Shown here: piece after piece, positions 1 to 7,199 of the stretch
Layout: each line of letters starts with the position of its first letter
Position numbering within the stretch: the first letter of the stretch is position 1
Assembly: GCA_003504855.1 (NCBI GenBank)
Contig: DNZD01000347.1
Span: 1 to 12,332 of the forward strand
Reading direction: 5' to 3'
DNA: 12,332 nucleotides
Origin: Cytophagales bacterium
GTDB lineage: Bacteria; Bacteroidota; Bacteroidia; Cytophagales; Cyclobacteriaceae
Notes under the pieces: model-generated
Told to the model about the DNA's origin: nothing
The model's input: only the letters and a program-made list of their open reading frames with translations
Databases searched by the model: none
Translations under genes and position numbers: made by a program

Positions 1-5
1 CTCGA

Positions 6-33
6 GGGAGGGGTCCCTCTCCGTTTCGTTTTT
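6..33 (+). terminator. Possible weak terminator hairpin at left edge
   Basis: A short G/C-rich inverted repeat (6-11 pairs with 16-21, loop GGTC, one G-T wobble) is followed on the plus strand by a T-rich run at 24-33. It would suit a plus-strand gene left of the window that converges with crcB. The stem is only six pairs and the T run is interrupted, so this may be chance. Confidence 0.22.
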
Positions 34-34
34 A

Positions 35-409
35 TCAGAATTGTTCTCCGGCAAATAAACCTCCATAGGTCGCGGCCACGCATAACAAGAGGCTGACCGA
101 GATGTACAGGATAGTTGATAAGGTAAACCCGCCCTGCAACAGGATAAGTGTTTCATTGCTGAAGGTGGAGAAGGTGCTGAAGCCGCCACAAAACCCCACC
201 GTCCAGAAGAGCCGGGCACCGGGTGAAATGATCTGCTTGTGATCAGCCAATCCGATAATCACCCCCAGCGCAAAACAAGCCACCACATTTACTACAAGTG
301 TACCCCATGGAAAGTGATGTGTGTGAAGTGCGTTTATCCACTTGCTGAGCGAAAAGCGAACAACGCTTCCCAATCCGCCACCCAGAAAAACGAGCAAAGC
401 TGATTTCAT
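35..409 (-). CDS. crcB: Fluoride ion channel/exporter CrcB (Fluc)
   Basis: This is a small inner-membrane fluoride channel that lets toxic cytoplasmic fluoride leave the cell. Family members act as antiparallel dual-topology dimers. The 124 residues match the usual length and show four hydrophobic segments. Family marks are visible: GGGLGSVVRF at 10-19, GTLVVN at 36-41 with the conserved Asn41, and GFCGGFSTFSTFSNE at 72-86, where Phe80 and Phe83 sit at the positions of the fluoride-coordinating phenylalanines. The ATG overlaps the stop of plsC as ATGA, which suggests translational coupling and makes crcB the last gene of its transcript. No fluoride riboswitch is recognisable in front of plsC. 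A single crcB copy fits a homodimer. The assignment is firm. Confidence 0.95.
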   Translation of the reverse strand: MKSALLVFLGGGLGSVVRFSLSKWINALHTHHFPWGTLVVNVVACFALGVIIGLADHKQIISPGARLFWTVGFCGGFSTFSTFSNETLILLQGGFTLSTILYISVSLLLCVAATYGGLFAGEQF

Positions 410-1131
410 GTAGACTGGAGTTTTGATATCATCAGGGCCATCACCTTTTCCTTCAGCGCGGGAACATCCTGCGTGGTAAGCCCGGTGGTGGGAATTTCCG
501 GTAGTACTTCTATGTGAATAGTGCCGGGACGAATTACAAACTCCGTGGGAGGCATCAACTTTCCGGCGTTGTGAATGACCATCGGCATGATCGGCTGCTG
601 GGTTTCAACGGCTATCCGGAAAGCTCCATCATAAAACGGTGCCAGAAGGTCCTTGCTTCGGTTCTGGGTCCCTTCCGGGAAAATCAGGATGGAGATGCCT
701 TTTTTGAGTACGTCTTTAAGGTGATCCATACTCTTGCGTCGGCTTTCGTTGCTGGAACGATCCACGATGATGGCCGCGCGGGATACAATCCAGCCAAATA
801 CCGGAACCTTCTTTAACTCCTTCTTGGCCAGTGGACGAATTTGAGTGGGTACCGTGAGGCACATGCCCGGGATATCCAGGTAGCTGGTATGGTTGCTGAC
901 ATAGATATAGGAGTGATGTCTTTTGATGTTGTTCTGCCCGGTGATGACATAGCGGATGAAGTTCAATTTACTGAATGTCCATGACCACAGTTTCAAAAAC
1001 TGGTAGCTGATGGTACCGTAGCGTTCGCCAAACAGAAAAGGGAGAATGATTCCGGGCAGATACAGAATCATGAAGAATGAGAATACAAAGAGTACCCAGG
1101 CGACGTAAAGTTTTGATAACAGGCGCTTCAC
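406..1131 (-). CDS. plsC: 1-acyl-sn-glycerol-3-phosphate acyltransferase (PlsC family)
   Basis: The enzyme transfers an acyl chain to lysophosphatidic acid to make phosphatidic acid, at the inner face of the cytoplasmic membrane. The 241 residues begin with a hydrophobic segment (about 10-35) that would anchor it. The catalytic HX4D motif is His81-TSYL-Asp86. The glycerol-phosphate binding motif is FPEGTQNRS at 151-159, and IMPM near 181-184 matches the last family block. The start codon is GTG at 1131, because no in-frame ATG precedes the conserved part and there is no clear Shine-Dalgarno. The gene lies 49 bases after the YdeI-like gene and overlaps crcB by four bases. It could act on another acyl acceptor, since family members are hard to separate by sequence, but the class is clear. 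Confidence 0.92.
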   Translation of the reverse strand: MKRLLSKLYVAWVLFVFSFFMILYLPGIILPFLFGERYGTISYQFLKLWSWTFSKLNFIRYVITGQNNIKRHHSYIYVSNHTSYLDIPGMCLTVPTQIRPLAKKELKKVPVFGWIVSRAAIIVDRSSNESRRKSMDHLKDVLKKGISILIFPEGTQNRSKDLLAPFYDGAFRIAVETQQPIMPMVIHNAGKLMPPTEFVIRPGTIHIEVLPEIPTTGLTTQDVPALKEKVMALMISKLQST

Positions 1132-1180
1132 GAGTTGAGATTAAATCGCAAGATGGGAAAAATTGGGATGCGGGCACAAG

Positions 1181-1783
1181 TCACTTTGCGTACTTCCAAT
1201 TTCGGCTCTTCCCTTCCGTCAGCCAGGTGACGGTTGTTGCAATACGCTTATCCCTTGTTGGATCGGTTTTCGCTTCGGAAATCCACTCAATATATTCTTT
1301 CCGATGGGAATAGCTCAGGGCATTGAAGCAGGCCATTGCTTTGGCGTTTTCTTTCAGTGCCTTGGACAGTGCGGGAGGAGTCCTCAGAGGTTTCTTTGGG
1401 CCTGATGCCGGCTTCTGAACCTTTATGCCTGCTTCGTTGAGTCGAGCGGCCTCCTGGATATAACCTTTCATCACTTTGTCGGGGGGAATATCTTTCAGCG
1501 TTTTGAGCTGACCCAGGTGTCCCATAGCCACCTCGCTTGAGGCCATGCGCATCAGCGAAGTATCTTTCATCAAGGCGGCCTTCCAGAATCCGAATGAACA
1601 ATGTTCCTTAAAGGCAGCCATATTGCACATAATCCCGTGGTAGTCGAAATGGGGGAATCCCCATTTGATGGTTTCAGTGACATCGGGACATGCTGCATGC
1701 ACCAGGTCACGAAGATGACATAATATGGGTTGGGCGAAATCCCGGGACTTGGCGATGTATGCGTCAACGCGTTTGTCTTTCAT
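1181..1783 (-). CDS. YdeI/OmpD-associated family protein with DUF1801-like N-terminus
   Basis: The 200-residue cytoplasmic protein has no signal peptide or membrane segment. Residues about 1-115 look like the YdhG/DUF1801 fold, including the block IKWGFPHFDYHG and the following MAAFKEHCSFGFW. After a basic, proline-rich linker, the last 60 residues match the bacteriocin-protection YdeI/OmdA type, with LSYSHRKEYIEWI and a Lys/Arg-rich end. Biochemical function is unknown for the family; some members are linked only genetically to stress or peptide resistance. I chose the ATG at 1783. An in-frame ATG 14 codons upstream (1825) adds residues that do not resemble the family and would overlap the preceding gene's stop. 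The gene lies 38 bases after the small membrane protein gene. Confidence 0.8.
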   Translation of the reverse strand: MKDKRVDAYIAKSRDFAQPILCHLRDLVHAACPDVTETIKWGFPHFDYHGIMCNMAAFKEHCSFGFWKAALMKDTSLMRMASSEVAMGHLGQLKTLKDIPPDKVMKGYIQEAARLNEAGIKVQKPASGPKKPLRTPPALSKALKENAKAMACFNALSYSHRKEYIEWISEAKTDPTRDKRIATTVTWLTEGKSRNWKYAK

Positions 1784-1821
1784 AGCATTTGAGATTTTCA
1801 ATTCATATTTGCATGATCCAA

Positions 1822-2127
1822 TCAAAAGAGATGAATGCGGAGTATCTTTTCAAGGATAAGCCAAAGCAAAATGAGTGTGACTGGGATGGAAAGCGTCAGT
1901 GCAATAATCTGACCTCTCCGATCCCGATAGTTGGATTGGGTGACTGCCATGAGCAATTTTGTTTGCTCCACCTCATCCATCGTCCAGGATTCAAGTTTAC
2001 CTGAATCGGATATTCTGACCTTGCCCTCCCCAAATGGGCCTCTTTCTTTGGCTTTTCGGAGAAGATTGCGATTGTGTGCAGCAGATTCTGCGGCTTGCTT
2101 CAGAAATCCGCCTCCAAGCATCATCAT
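1822..2127 (-). CDS. Small single-pass membrane protein, function unknown
   Basis: I do not recognise this 101-residue protein. It has a basic N-terminal part (about 1-38, with NRNLLRKAKERG), a polar middle rich in Glu, Asp and Gln (about 39-72), one strong hydrophobic helix at about 73-94, and a short basic tail. Positive charges on both sides of the helix leave the topology open. The start has three consecutive ATG codons (2119-2127); the first lies seven bases after the oxidoreductase stop, so the gene is almost surely co-transcribed with it. A GGAGGC run lies just inside the reading frame but has no good start behind it. It could be a membrane partner of the neighbouring gene or simply a lineage-specific protein. 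Confidence 0.65.
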   Translation of the reverse strand: MMMLGGGFLKQAAESAAHNRNLLRKAKERGPFGEGKVRISDSGKLESWTMDEVEQTKLLMAVTQSNYRDRRGQIIALTLSIPVTLILLWLILEKILRIHLF

Positions 2128-2134
2128 GGGATTT

Positions 2135-3481
2135 TTACACAGAGTATTTGGTTACGCCCGGAATTGCGATTGCATAGTACCCGTTTGCATCCGGTTTTGT
2201 TGGCATGTCCGCATCCCAGGCATACCGCGAAGGCTGAAGCGAGAACCCCGAGTTCATGGTCTTTTCAAAATCCAGTACTTGCCCGGAGTAGGTGGCCATA
2301 CGCCCCAGAATGGCGGTCATGGTACTCTTTGCTCCATGCTCCGCGTCTGCAAACCGATACTCACCTTTGGCAATGGCAGCAAACAATTCATCGTGTTCTG
2401 TTTGGTATGGATTGTTTTCCAGCTTGTGATCATATTGATAAATGGTGGCACCTTTGCGGTCATTGATGCGCATCGCTCCGCAGGAGATGTTTCCCTTAGT
2501 GCCCATGATAAACTCATCGACTTTGGCCTGGGTTCCTTTGATATGACGGCACTGACTATTCAGGATGCTGCCATCGGCGTACGTGAATTCCACATAGTGG
2601 TGATCGAAGATCTCGCCGTATTCTTTGCCTGTGCGGACCTGCCGACCTCCCATGCCTTGAGCCTTAACGGGAAATGAGCCCTTGAACCAGTTGATGACAT
2701 CAATATTGTGGATATGCTGCTCAACAATGTGATCACCGCAAATCCAATTGAAGTAATACCAGTTGCGCATTTGATATTCCATCTCGGTCATCTCGGGCTT
2801 TCTGAGATTCATCCAGACGCCGTCGTTGTTCCACCATGCCTGGGCTGACACGATATCACCGATCATGCCATCCTTCAGTCGTTTGTACAATTCCCGGTAG
2901 GAGTTCTGATAATGGCGTTGCAACCCAACTACTACATTTAATTTCTTTTGTTTTGCCTTTTCAGCCACTTCCAACACCTTCTTGATGCCCGCCGGATCGG
3001 TGGCCACTGGTTTCTCCATGAAGATGTGTTTGCCCAGGTTGACGGCAGCCTCAAAATGGACAGGTCGGAATCCCGGCGGTGTTGTCAGAATCACCACGTC
3101 GGCCAACGCCATTGCCTTTTGGTAGGCATCAAACCCAACAAACTTGTGTTCTTCGGTAACCGTGATTTTATCCTTGATATTGCCCGTACTACCAGACCAG
3201 TCTGAGATATCATCGGCCGTTAACGCATTGTAACATTCGTCGAGGCGATCCCTGAAAGCATCAGCCATGGCCACCAGTTTCACATTCTGTTTGCTCAGCA
3301 TGGCCTGCATGGCTGCACCTGTACCTCGTCCGCCACATCCGATCAGGGCTACACGAATGGTGTCGTCAAAGCTGGTGTTAAAGATGCCCGCATCGGATAC
3401 CAATGGCATGGCCATTAGTGTGCCAGCAGCCATCGTTGATTGCTTGATGAATTGACGTCGGGAGGGAGTGCTGTTTTTCAT
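2135..3481 (-). CDS. Tat-exported Gfo/Idh/MocA family oxidoreductase
   Basis: This is a 448-residue NAD(P)-dependent sugar or polyol dehydrogenase-type protein. Residues 1-31 form a Tat signal with the twin arginine at 8-9 (SRRQFIKQS) and a short hydrophobic stretch. The Rossmann fold begins at 42 with VALIGCGGRG, the family motif EKP is at 156-158, and the catalytic-domain block CGDHIVEQHIHNIDVINW covers 248-265, with candidate catalytic histidines there. The frame is open upstream to 3634, but the ATG at 3481 gives the Tat signal at the exact N-terminus. It lies 47 bases after the FGE-fold gene and seven bases before the small membrane protein gene. Exported members in Bacteroidota often oxidise glycosides at C3. 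A GH109-type NAD-dependent glycosidase is an alternative, but its motifs are not obvious. The substrate is unknown. Confidence 0.88.
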   Translation of the reverse strand: MKNSTPSRRQFIKQSTMAAGTLMAMPLVSDAGIFNTSFDDTIRVALIGCGGRGTGAAMQAMLSKQNVKLVAMADAFRDRLDECYNALTADDISDWSGSTGNIKDKITVTEEHKFVGFDAYQKAMALADVVILTTPPGFRPVHFEAAVNLGKHIFMEKPVATDPAGIKKVLEVAEKAKQKKLNVVVGLQRHYQNSYRELYKRLKDGMIGDIVSAQAWWNNDGVWMNLRKPEMTEMEYQMRNWYYFNWICGDHIVEQHIHNIDVINWFKGSFPVKAQGMGGRQVRTGKEYGEIFDHHYVEFTYADGSILNSQCRHIKGTQAKVDEFIMGTKGNISCGAMRINDRKGATIYQYDHKLENNPYQTEHDELFAAIAKGEYRFADAEHGAKSTMTAILGRMATYSGQVLDFEKTMNSGFSLQPSRYAWDADMPTKPDANGYYAIAIPGVTKYSV

Positions 3482-3528
3482 GGGATCAGATTTATAGGGT
3501 AAATAAATGTACATTTTTTCAGTCGACC

Positions 3529-4419
3529 TTATTTGAGGTAGCGGGCATAAAACGCGTCGATTTCCTCTTTGGAAGGCTGTGCGACCGGTCTTACTATCCT
3601 GAAACCGACAAACATGCCATCGGTGAGCCACCACCGGCTCTTGGGAATCTGGGGATCGCGTTTGTTCCAGCTGGCATCTGACGGAATGCGATTGCTGCAG
3701 CGCAATTGTTTGGATGGATCCAGGAAGGAGCCACCGCGCAGGGTGCGGGGGTAACGCGGGCCAGGTGACGTGATTGGATTATTTTTATGGATGCTGGTGT
3801 AGTATTGTGGATCATATTGATCCAGGGTCCATTCGGATAAGTTGCCAAGCATATCATAAAGACCCCAGGCGTTGGCTTTCTTTTCTTTTACGTGGTGGAA
3901 TCGTGCATCGCTGTTCGATTCATAATAGGCCACCACATCTAACGTAGCGGGGCTGGCACTGTTTGGTCCTGCCTTACAGGCGTATTCCCATTCTGCTTCA
4001 GTGGGCAACCGATAAAAGAAACCGGTTCTGGCATACAGCCACCGACAATACATCATCGCGGCCTGTTGGCTCAGACTGTTCACCGGGTGATTGGCTTCAC
4101 GCCCCATACCCCACGTCAAATCAATGTATTGGGGCGTAGCGCGGGTGATGCCATCGATATTTTTGGTTTGCGGCAGGGAGGCGTCGTTGAAATATTGGTC
4201 CCACTCCGCGAACGTAACTTCGTGTTCTCCAATCCAAAATGGTGCAACTTCAATTTCTTTGACTGGTGATTCATCCGGCTCGGCAGTACTGCCCAATTGA
4301 AACTTTCCTCCAGCCACGCCGATCATCTTGAATGTAATAGCGTTAATCTTTTGATCATACGATTTGGGTTGGGCGAGAAGCCAGCCTGGAATAACGAGCA
4401 TGATGATGAAGAGGCGCAC
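3529..4419 (-). CDS. Secreted FGE/sulfatase-modifying-factor fold protein, probably not a true FGE
   Basis: The chosen GTG start gives 296 residues with a compact signal peptide (basic Arg2, hydrophobic 3-15, likely cleavage after LLA16). The formylglycine-generating-enzyme (SUMF1) fold fills the rest: GGKFQLGS near 37, RLPTEAEWEYA at 137-147, NAWGLYDMLGNLSEW at 183-197, LRGGSFLD at 227-234 and VGFR near 271. In real FGEs the RGGS block is followed by a catalytic Cys pair five residues apart. Here Asp234 stands at the first site and the only nearby Cys is Cys241, so sulfatase activation is unlikely. An ATG at 4488 also opens the frame, but it would put a polar segment before the signal peptide and overlap the divergent gene. 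Being upstream of the exported oxidoreductase suggests a shared envelope role. Binding or a different oxidation chemistry is possible. Confidence 0.83.
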   Translation of the reverse strand: MRLFIIMLVIPGWLLAQPKSYDQKINAITFKMIGVAGGKFQLGSTAEPDESPVKEIEVAPFWIGEHEVTFAEWDQYFNDASLPQTKNIDGITRATPQYIDLTWGMGREANHPVNSLSQQAAMMYCRWLYARTGFFYRLPTEAEWEYACKAGPNSASPATLDVVAYYESNSDARFHHVKEKKANAWGLYDMLGNLSEWTLDQYDPQYYTSIHKNNPITSPGPRYPRTLRGGSFLDPSKQLRCSNRIPSDASWNKRDPQIPKSRWWLTDGMFVGFRIVRPVAQPSKEEIDAFYARYLK

Positions 4420-4423
4420 GGAA

Positions 4424-4431
4424 TAAAGATA
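4424..4431 (-). promoter_or_regulatory. Candidate -7 box for the leftward operon
   Basis: On the minus strand TATCTTTA matches the Bacteroidota -7 consensus TAnnTTTG except for the last base. It ends four bases before the GTG chosen for the FGE-fold gene. No convincing -33 TTG lies at the usual distance; the nearest is about 24 bases upstream. Transcription from here would start at or near the start codon. Confidence 0.3.
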
Positions 4432-4465
4432 CAAAAACTGCCCATGCCATTCCCTCAATTTCTGA

Positions 4466-4473
4466 TACCTTTG
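4466..4473 (+). promoter_or_regulatory. Candidate -7 box for the glycosyltransferase gene
   Basis: TACCTTTG is a full match to the Bacteroidota -7 consensus TAnnTTTG and lies four bases before the ATG at 4478. No clear -33 TTG element is seen at the usual spacing. If used, the mRNA would have almost no leader. Confidence 0.4.
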
Positions 4474-4477
4474 TCTT

Positions 4478-6022
4478 ATGTATTCCAAACGACTGCTCTA
4501 CCTGATTGGCTTTACAGCCATCGCGCGGATGGTGGTGGGGGGCGTACTTGAACTCAGTAACGATGAGGTTTATTATTACCTCTATGCGCTAAAGCTTCAA
4601 TGGAATTACTTCGATCACCCGCCGGGCGTAGGCCTGCTGATCAGGTTATCTACCCTGAATTTGTTACTCACGAGTGAGCTGTTTGTACGCCTTGGCGCGG
4701 TATTGTGTGCTGCGGCCGGTACCTACATTACTTTTCAGTTAGGCAAGGAGATCCGGAATGAGCGCACCGGCTGGATAGCTGCCATATTGTATAATACAAG
4801 TATCTATACATCCCTCATCGCAGGTACATTTATCATTCCCGATAGTCCCCAGCTGGTATTCTGGATGATGGCACTTTGGATCATGTACCGTGTGATCAGC
4901 AAGTACGATGCAGGAGTCCCGATCGGTGTTATGCCGTGGCTCTGGTTTGGGGCAATGGCCGGCCTGGCAATCATGTGCAAAGTACACGGCATATTTATTT
5001 GGTTTGGGATGGGATTGTATGTGCTTTTCTTTGCGCCCCGGCTGCTTCGCACACCTGGTCCCTATATCGCGGCGCTGCTCACGATAGCGATCATGAGCCC
5101 GATATTATTCTGGAATATTGAAAATGATTTTATCACGTACCGGTTCCACAGCGAAAGGGTTGCCCTTGAGCAGGGGTCTATGTTCAAGTTTGATTCATTC
5201 CTCCAGGCACTGGGCGGACAACTGTTGTACAGCAACCCTGTCAATGTTGTACTGATTATCATCGCACTCATCAAACTTCGTTCAGGTTCGTTCCTGGGTT
5301 CAACGGCCGCGCGTTTCCTTGTGGTAAGCGGGCTGCCTATTATTATGGTGGTTTGCGGGATGTCCTTGTTCAACGACATGCTTCCCCATTGGAGTGGACC
5401 CGGTTTTATGGTGCTCGCGCTGATGGCAGCTGCATGGCTTGAGGCGAACATGGGGTTGGATAACATGTTGCCATTGTCGGTGAAATCCGGTGGTATTCTC
5501 CTGGGCACTGCGGTGGTCATTGCGTTCCTGTTGATAGAATTTTATCCCGGCACAATTGGAAGTCGGGAGCATGATCGGATGGGGGAAGATGACTTTACCC
5601 TCGACATGTATGGATGGCGGAAATTTGGAGATGAATTCAGGCTATGGAAGGAGCAGCAGGCTGATTCGATACCAGACAATATCAGGATCGTATCCCATAA
5701 GTGGTTTCCGGCAGCCCACCTGGATTACTATGTTGCGCAGCCTTTGCATATAGATCTGATTGGTATTGGTGAACTGACTGACTTGCATACTTATTATTGG
5801 CTGAACCGTACCCGAAGGGATTTGCTGCCTGGTGATGATGCATTGATAATTATTCCAAGCAATTATCCGGTCAATTTTACTGAAGCCTATAAACCATATT
5901 TCCGATCGTTAACGTTGTTGCACACCTTCCCGGTGAACCGAGGCGGGCAGGTTTCACGGTATTTCAGGGTGTACAAAGCGGAAAATTATTTTATGAACGA
6001 TCAGGTTCACAACGGAAGGTGA
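4478..6022 (+). CDS. GT39/ArnT-like membrane glycosyltransferase (PMT_2 type)
   Basis: This 514-residue polytopic inner-membrane protein resembles ArnT and protein mannosyltransferases, which move a sugar from a polyprenyl-phosphate carrier to an acceptor on the periplasmic face. The first periplasmic loop carries the family's acidic motif NDEVYYY (Asp29-Glu30) and the block YFDHPPG at 44-50. GTFIIPDSPQ at 117-126 matches the second family block. About ten hydrophobic helices fill residues 1-355, followed by a soluble C-terminal domain of about 150 residues. The ATG at 4478 is directly preceded by a -7-like box. It may glycosylate lipid A, a surface glycan or a protein; donor and acceptor cannot be read from sequence. 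The next gene follows after 31 bases in the same direction. Confidence 0.87.
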   Translation: MYSKRLLYLIGFTAIARMVVGGVLELSNDEVYYYLYALKLQWNYFDHPPGVGLLIRLSTLNLLLTSELFVRLGAVLCAAAGTYITFQLGKEIRNERTGWIAAILYNTSIYTSLIAGTFIIPDSPQLVFWMMALWIMYRVISKYDAGVPIGVMPWLWFGAMAGLAIMCKVHGIFIWFGMGLYVLFFAPRLLRTPGPYIAALLTIAIMSPILFWNIENDFITYRFHSERVALEQGSMFKFDSFLQALGGQLLYSNPVNVVLIIIALIKLRSGSFLGSTAARFLVVSGLPIIMVVCGMSLFNDMLPHWSGPGFMVLALMAAAWLEANMGLDNMLPLSVKSGGILLGTAVVIAFLLIEFYPGTIGSREHDRMGEDDFTLDMYGWRKFGDEFRLWKEQQADSIPDNIRIVSHKWFPAAHLDYYVAQPLHIDLIGIGELTDLHTYYWLNRTRRDLLPGDDALIIIPSNYPVNFTEAYKPYFRSLTLLHTFPVNRGGQVSRYFRVYKAENYFMNDQVHNGR

Positions 6023-6053
6023 GTATTGCATTAATTGAACTTATTGTACTAAT

Positions 6054-6680
6054 ATGAAGCGTTTGGTCTTATTTGTTGTTTTGCTTATAGTCGGGTCATC
6101 GTTTGCACCCGATCCCAATTTGTTTGTTGGTAAAATTATTTACCAAAATACTTTTACGGACCTGAAGGGAAATGACATCACCACGCAACTGGCGCCATAT
6201 TTTGGCAGGGAGCAACATTACTTCATTGATGGAAAGAACTACAAAGCCTACAATGAAAGCGGCAATTGGGTGCAGCTCTATCAAGGTGCGACCAACAGCT
6301 ATTTCTATTTCTCTACGAACAAGACCGCCAAGCGCATGGATGCTTCTTTGCAGACTTCGACTCAATTCAAGATTACAGCGATGACTGGGACGGGTCGGGT
6401 GGCGGGGTACGATTGCCACATGCTCCGGACAGATACAGATAAAACATCAACGGTCTTTTATTACTCTCCGGGCATACGCACCGACCGGACTGCGTTTGAA
6501 AAACACAACTTCGGAGATTGGAATAAATTCCTGAAGGCCAGTGACGGTGCTTTGGCGTTGAAGTTTGTAATGACGGACGCAAAGAATGGATTCATTTGGA
6601 CAAGTGAAGCAAAAGTTATTAAGCGCCAGAAACTTTCTTCGGCGGAATTTCTGTTCCCGGCGGACTACAAGCAGCTTTGA
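6054..6680 (+). CDS. Secreted protein of unknown function, DUF4412/LolA-like
   Basis: The 208-residue protein starts with a classical signal peptide (Lys2-Arg3, hydrophobic 4-16, cleavage near SSFA18). No lipobox Cys follows, so it should be released to the periplasm or outside. The mature part looks like an all-beta fold: alternating strands, a repeated aromatic pattern (YFYFSTNKTAKRMD, VFYYSPGIRTDR) and GYDCH at about 119-123. This pattern recalls DUF4412 and LolA/LppX-type beta-sheet proteins that bind lipids or other hydrophobic ligands, but I cannot assign a family firmly. A single Cys (121) rules out an internal disulfide. It lies between the glycosyltransferase and the DinB-fold gene in one direction, with gaps of 31 and 15 bases. 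Confidence 0.75.
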   Translation: MKRLVLFVVLLIVGSSFAPDPNLFVGKIIYQNTFTDLKGNDITTQLAPYFGREQHYFIDGKNYKAYNESGNWVQLYQGATNSYFYFSTNKTAKRMDASLQTSTQFKITAMTGTGRVAGYDCHMLRTDTDKTSTVFYYSPGIRTDRTAFEKHNFGDWNKFLKASDGALALKFVMTDAKNGFIWTSEAKVIKRQKLSSAEFLFPADYKQL

Positions 6681-6695
6681 TGGCTGCAATTAGAT

Positions 6696-7181
6696 ATGAC
6701 CAGAATCCTGATCAATGACATCATTCGTCAACTGCGCGAACTCGAGGAGGGATCTCTATGGTTTGATCAGTCTTTCAAGAGTAAACTGGACCATTTACCC
6801 ACAGGTGTAGTATTCGTGCAGCCGGTCCCCGGCGTTCATAGTGTTGCTGAACATGTTGCACATATCATAGCCTGGCGCAAAGAGTGTATAGCGCGGTTCC
6901 ATGGCGACAAATTTGACCTTATGAATACGCCGGCCGATTGGCCATCGGTGGCGGAGTTGCGGGGCACAGGTTGGCCTGCCCTGAAGGATCAGTTGTATCA
7001 AAGTACCCATGACCTGATCCGGCTTTTTGATGGCGTCGATGATACCTATCTTAATAAACCCTTCCGGGATACGACGTATAATAATCACTACCTGATTGAG
7101 GGGATTTTGCAGCATGATATTTACCACCTAGGGCAGATTGGCGTAACCTTGAAGTTGATTGATCAGGTTTCCCGATCGTGA
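6696..7181 (+). CDS. DinB-fold family metalloprotein
   Basis: The 161-residue protein is a four-helix-bundle DinB/YfiT-type protein. The expected metal-binding histidine triad is present: His53 in SVAEHVAHIIAWRKE and His140/His144 in LQHDIYHLGQIG near the C-terminus. Related enzymes are thiol-dependent transferases (bacillithiol or mycothiol types), but most members have no known substrate. It is cytoplasmic with no signal peptide. The ATG lies 15 bases after the previous stop, suggesting co-transcription. The gene is followed by a strong hairpin starting 18 bases after its stop. Confidence 0.87.
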   Translation: MTRILINDIIRQLRELEEGSLWFDQSFKSKLDHLPTGVVFVQPVPGVHSVAEHVAHIIAWRKECIARFHGDKFDLMNTPADWPSVAELRGTGWPALKDQLYQSTHDLIRLFDGVDDTYLNKPFRDTTYNNHYLIEGILQHDIYHLGQIGVTLKLIDQVSRS

Positions 7182-7199
7182 CGGAGTTGGTTGGAATAT

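Noticed and set aside
1132..1180. Fluoride riboswitch in front of plsC-crcB
   Set aside because: The 49-base gap on the minus strand does not show the conserved riboswitch core and is too short for a complete aptamer plus expression platform.
1931..2677. Plus-strand open frame of 248 codons
   Set aside because: It lies antisense to the small membrane protein gene and the Gfo/Idh/MocA gene. The translation is Cys- and Ile-rich without any domain pattern, while the minus strand codes a clear family protein.
4420..4488. Longer FGE-fold protein starting at the ATG at 4488
   Set aside because: It adds 23 mostly polar residues before a good signal peptide and overlaps the divergent glycosyltransferase start by 11 bases. 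The GTG at 4419 gives a normal N-terminus. I keep it as an alternative.
5062..5520. Minus-strand open frame opposite the glycosyltransferase
   Set aside because: The opposite frame codes continuous membrane helices of a known family; this translation looks like the mirror of hydrophobic codons.
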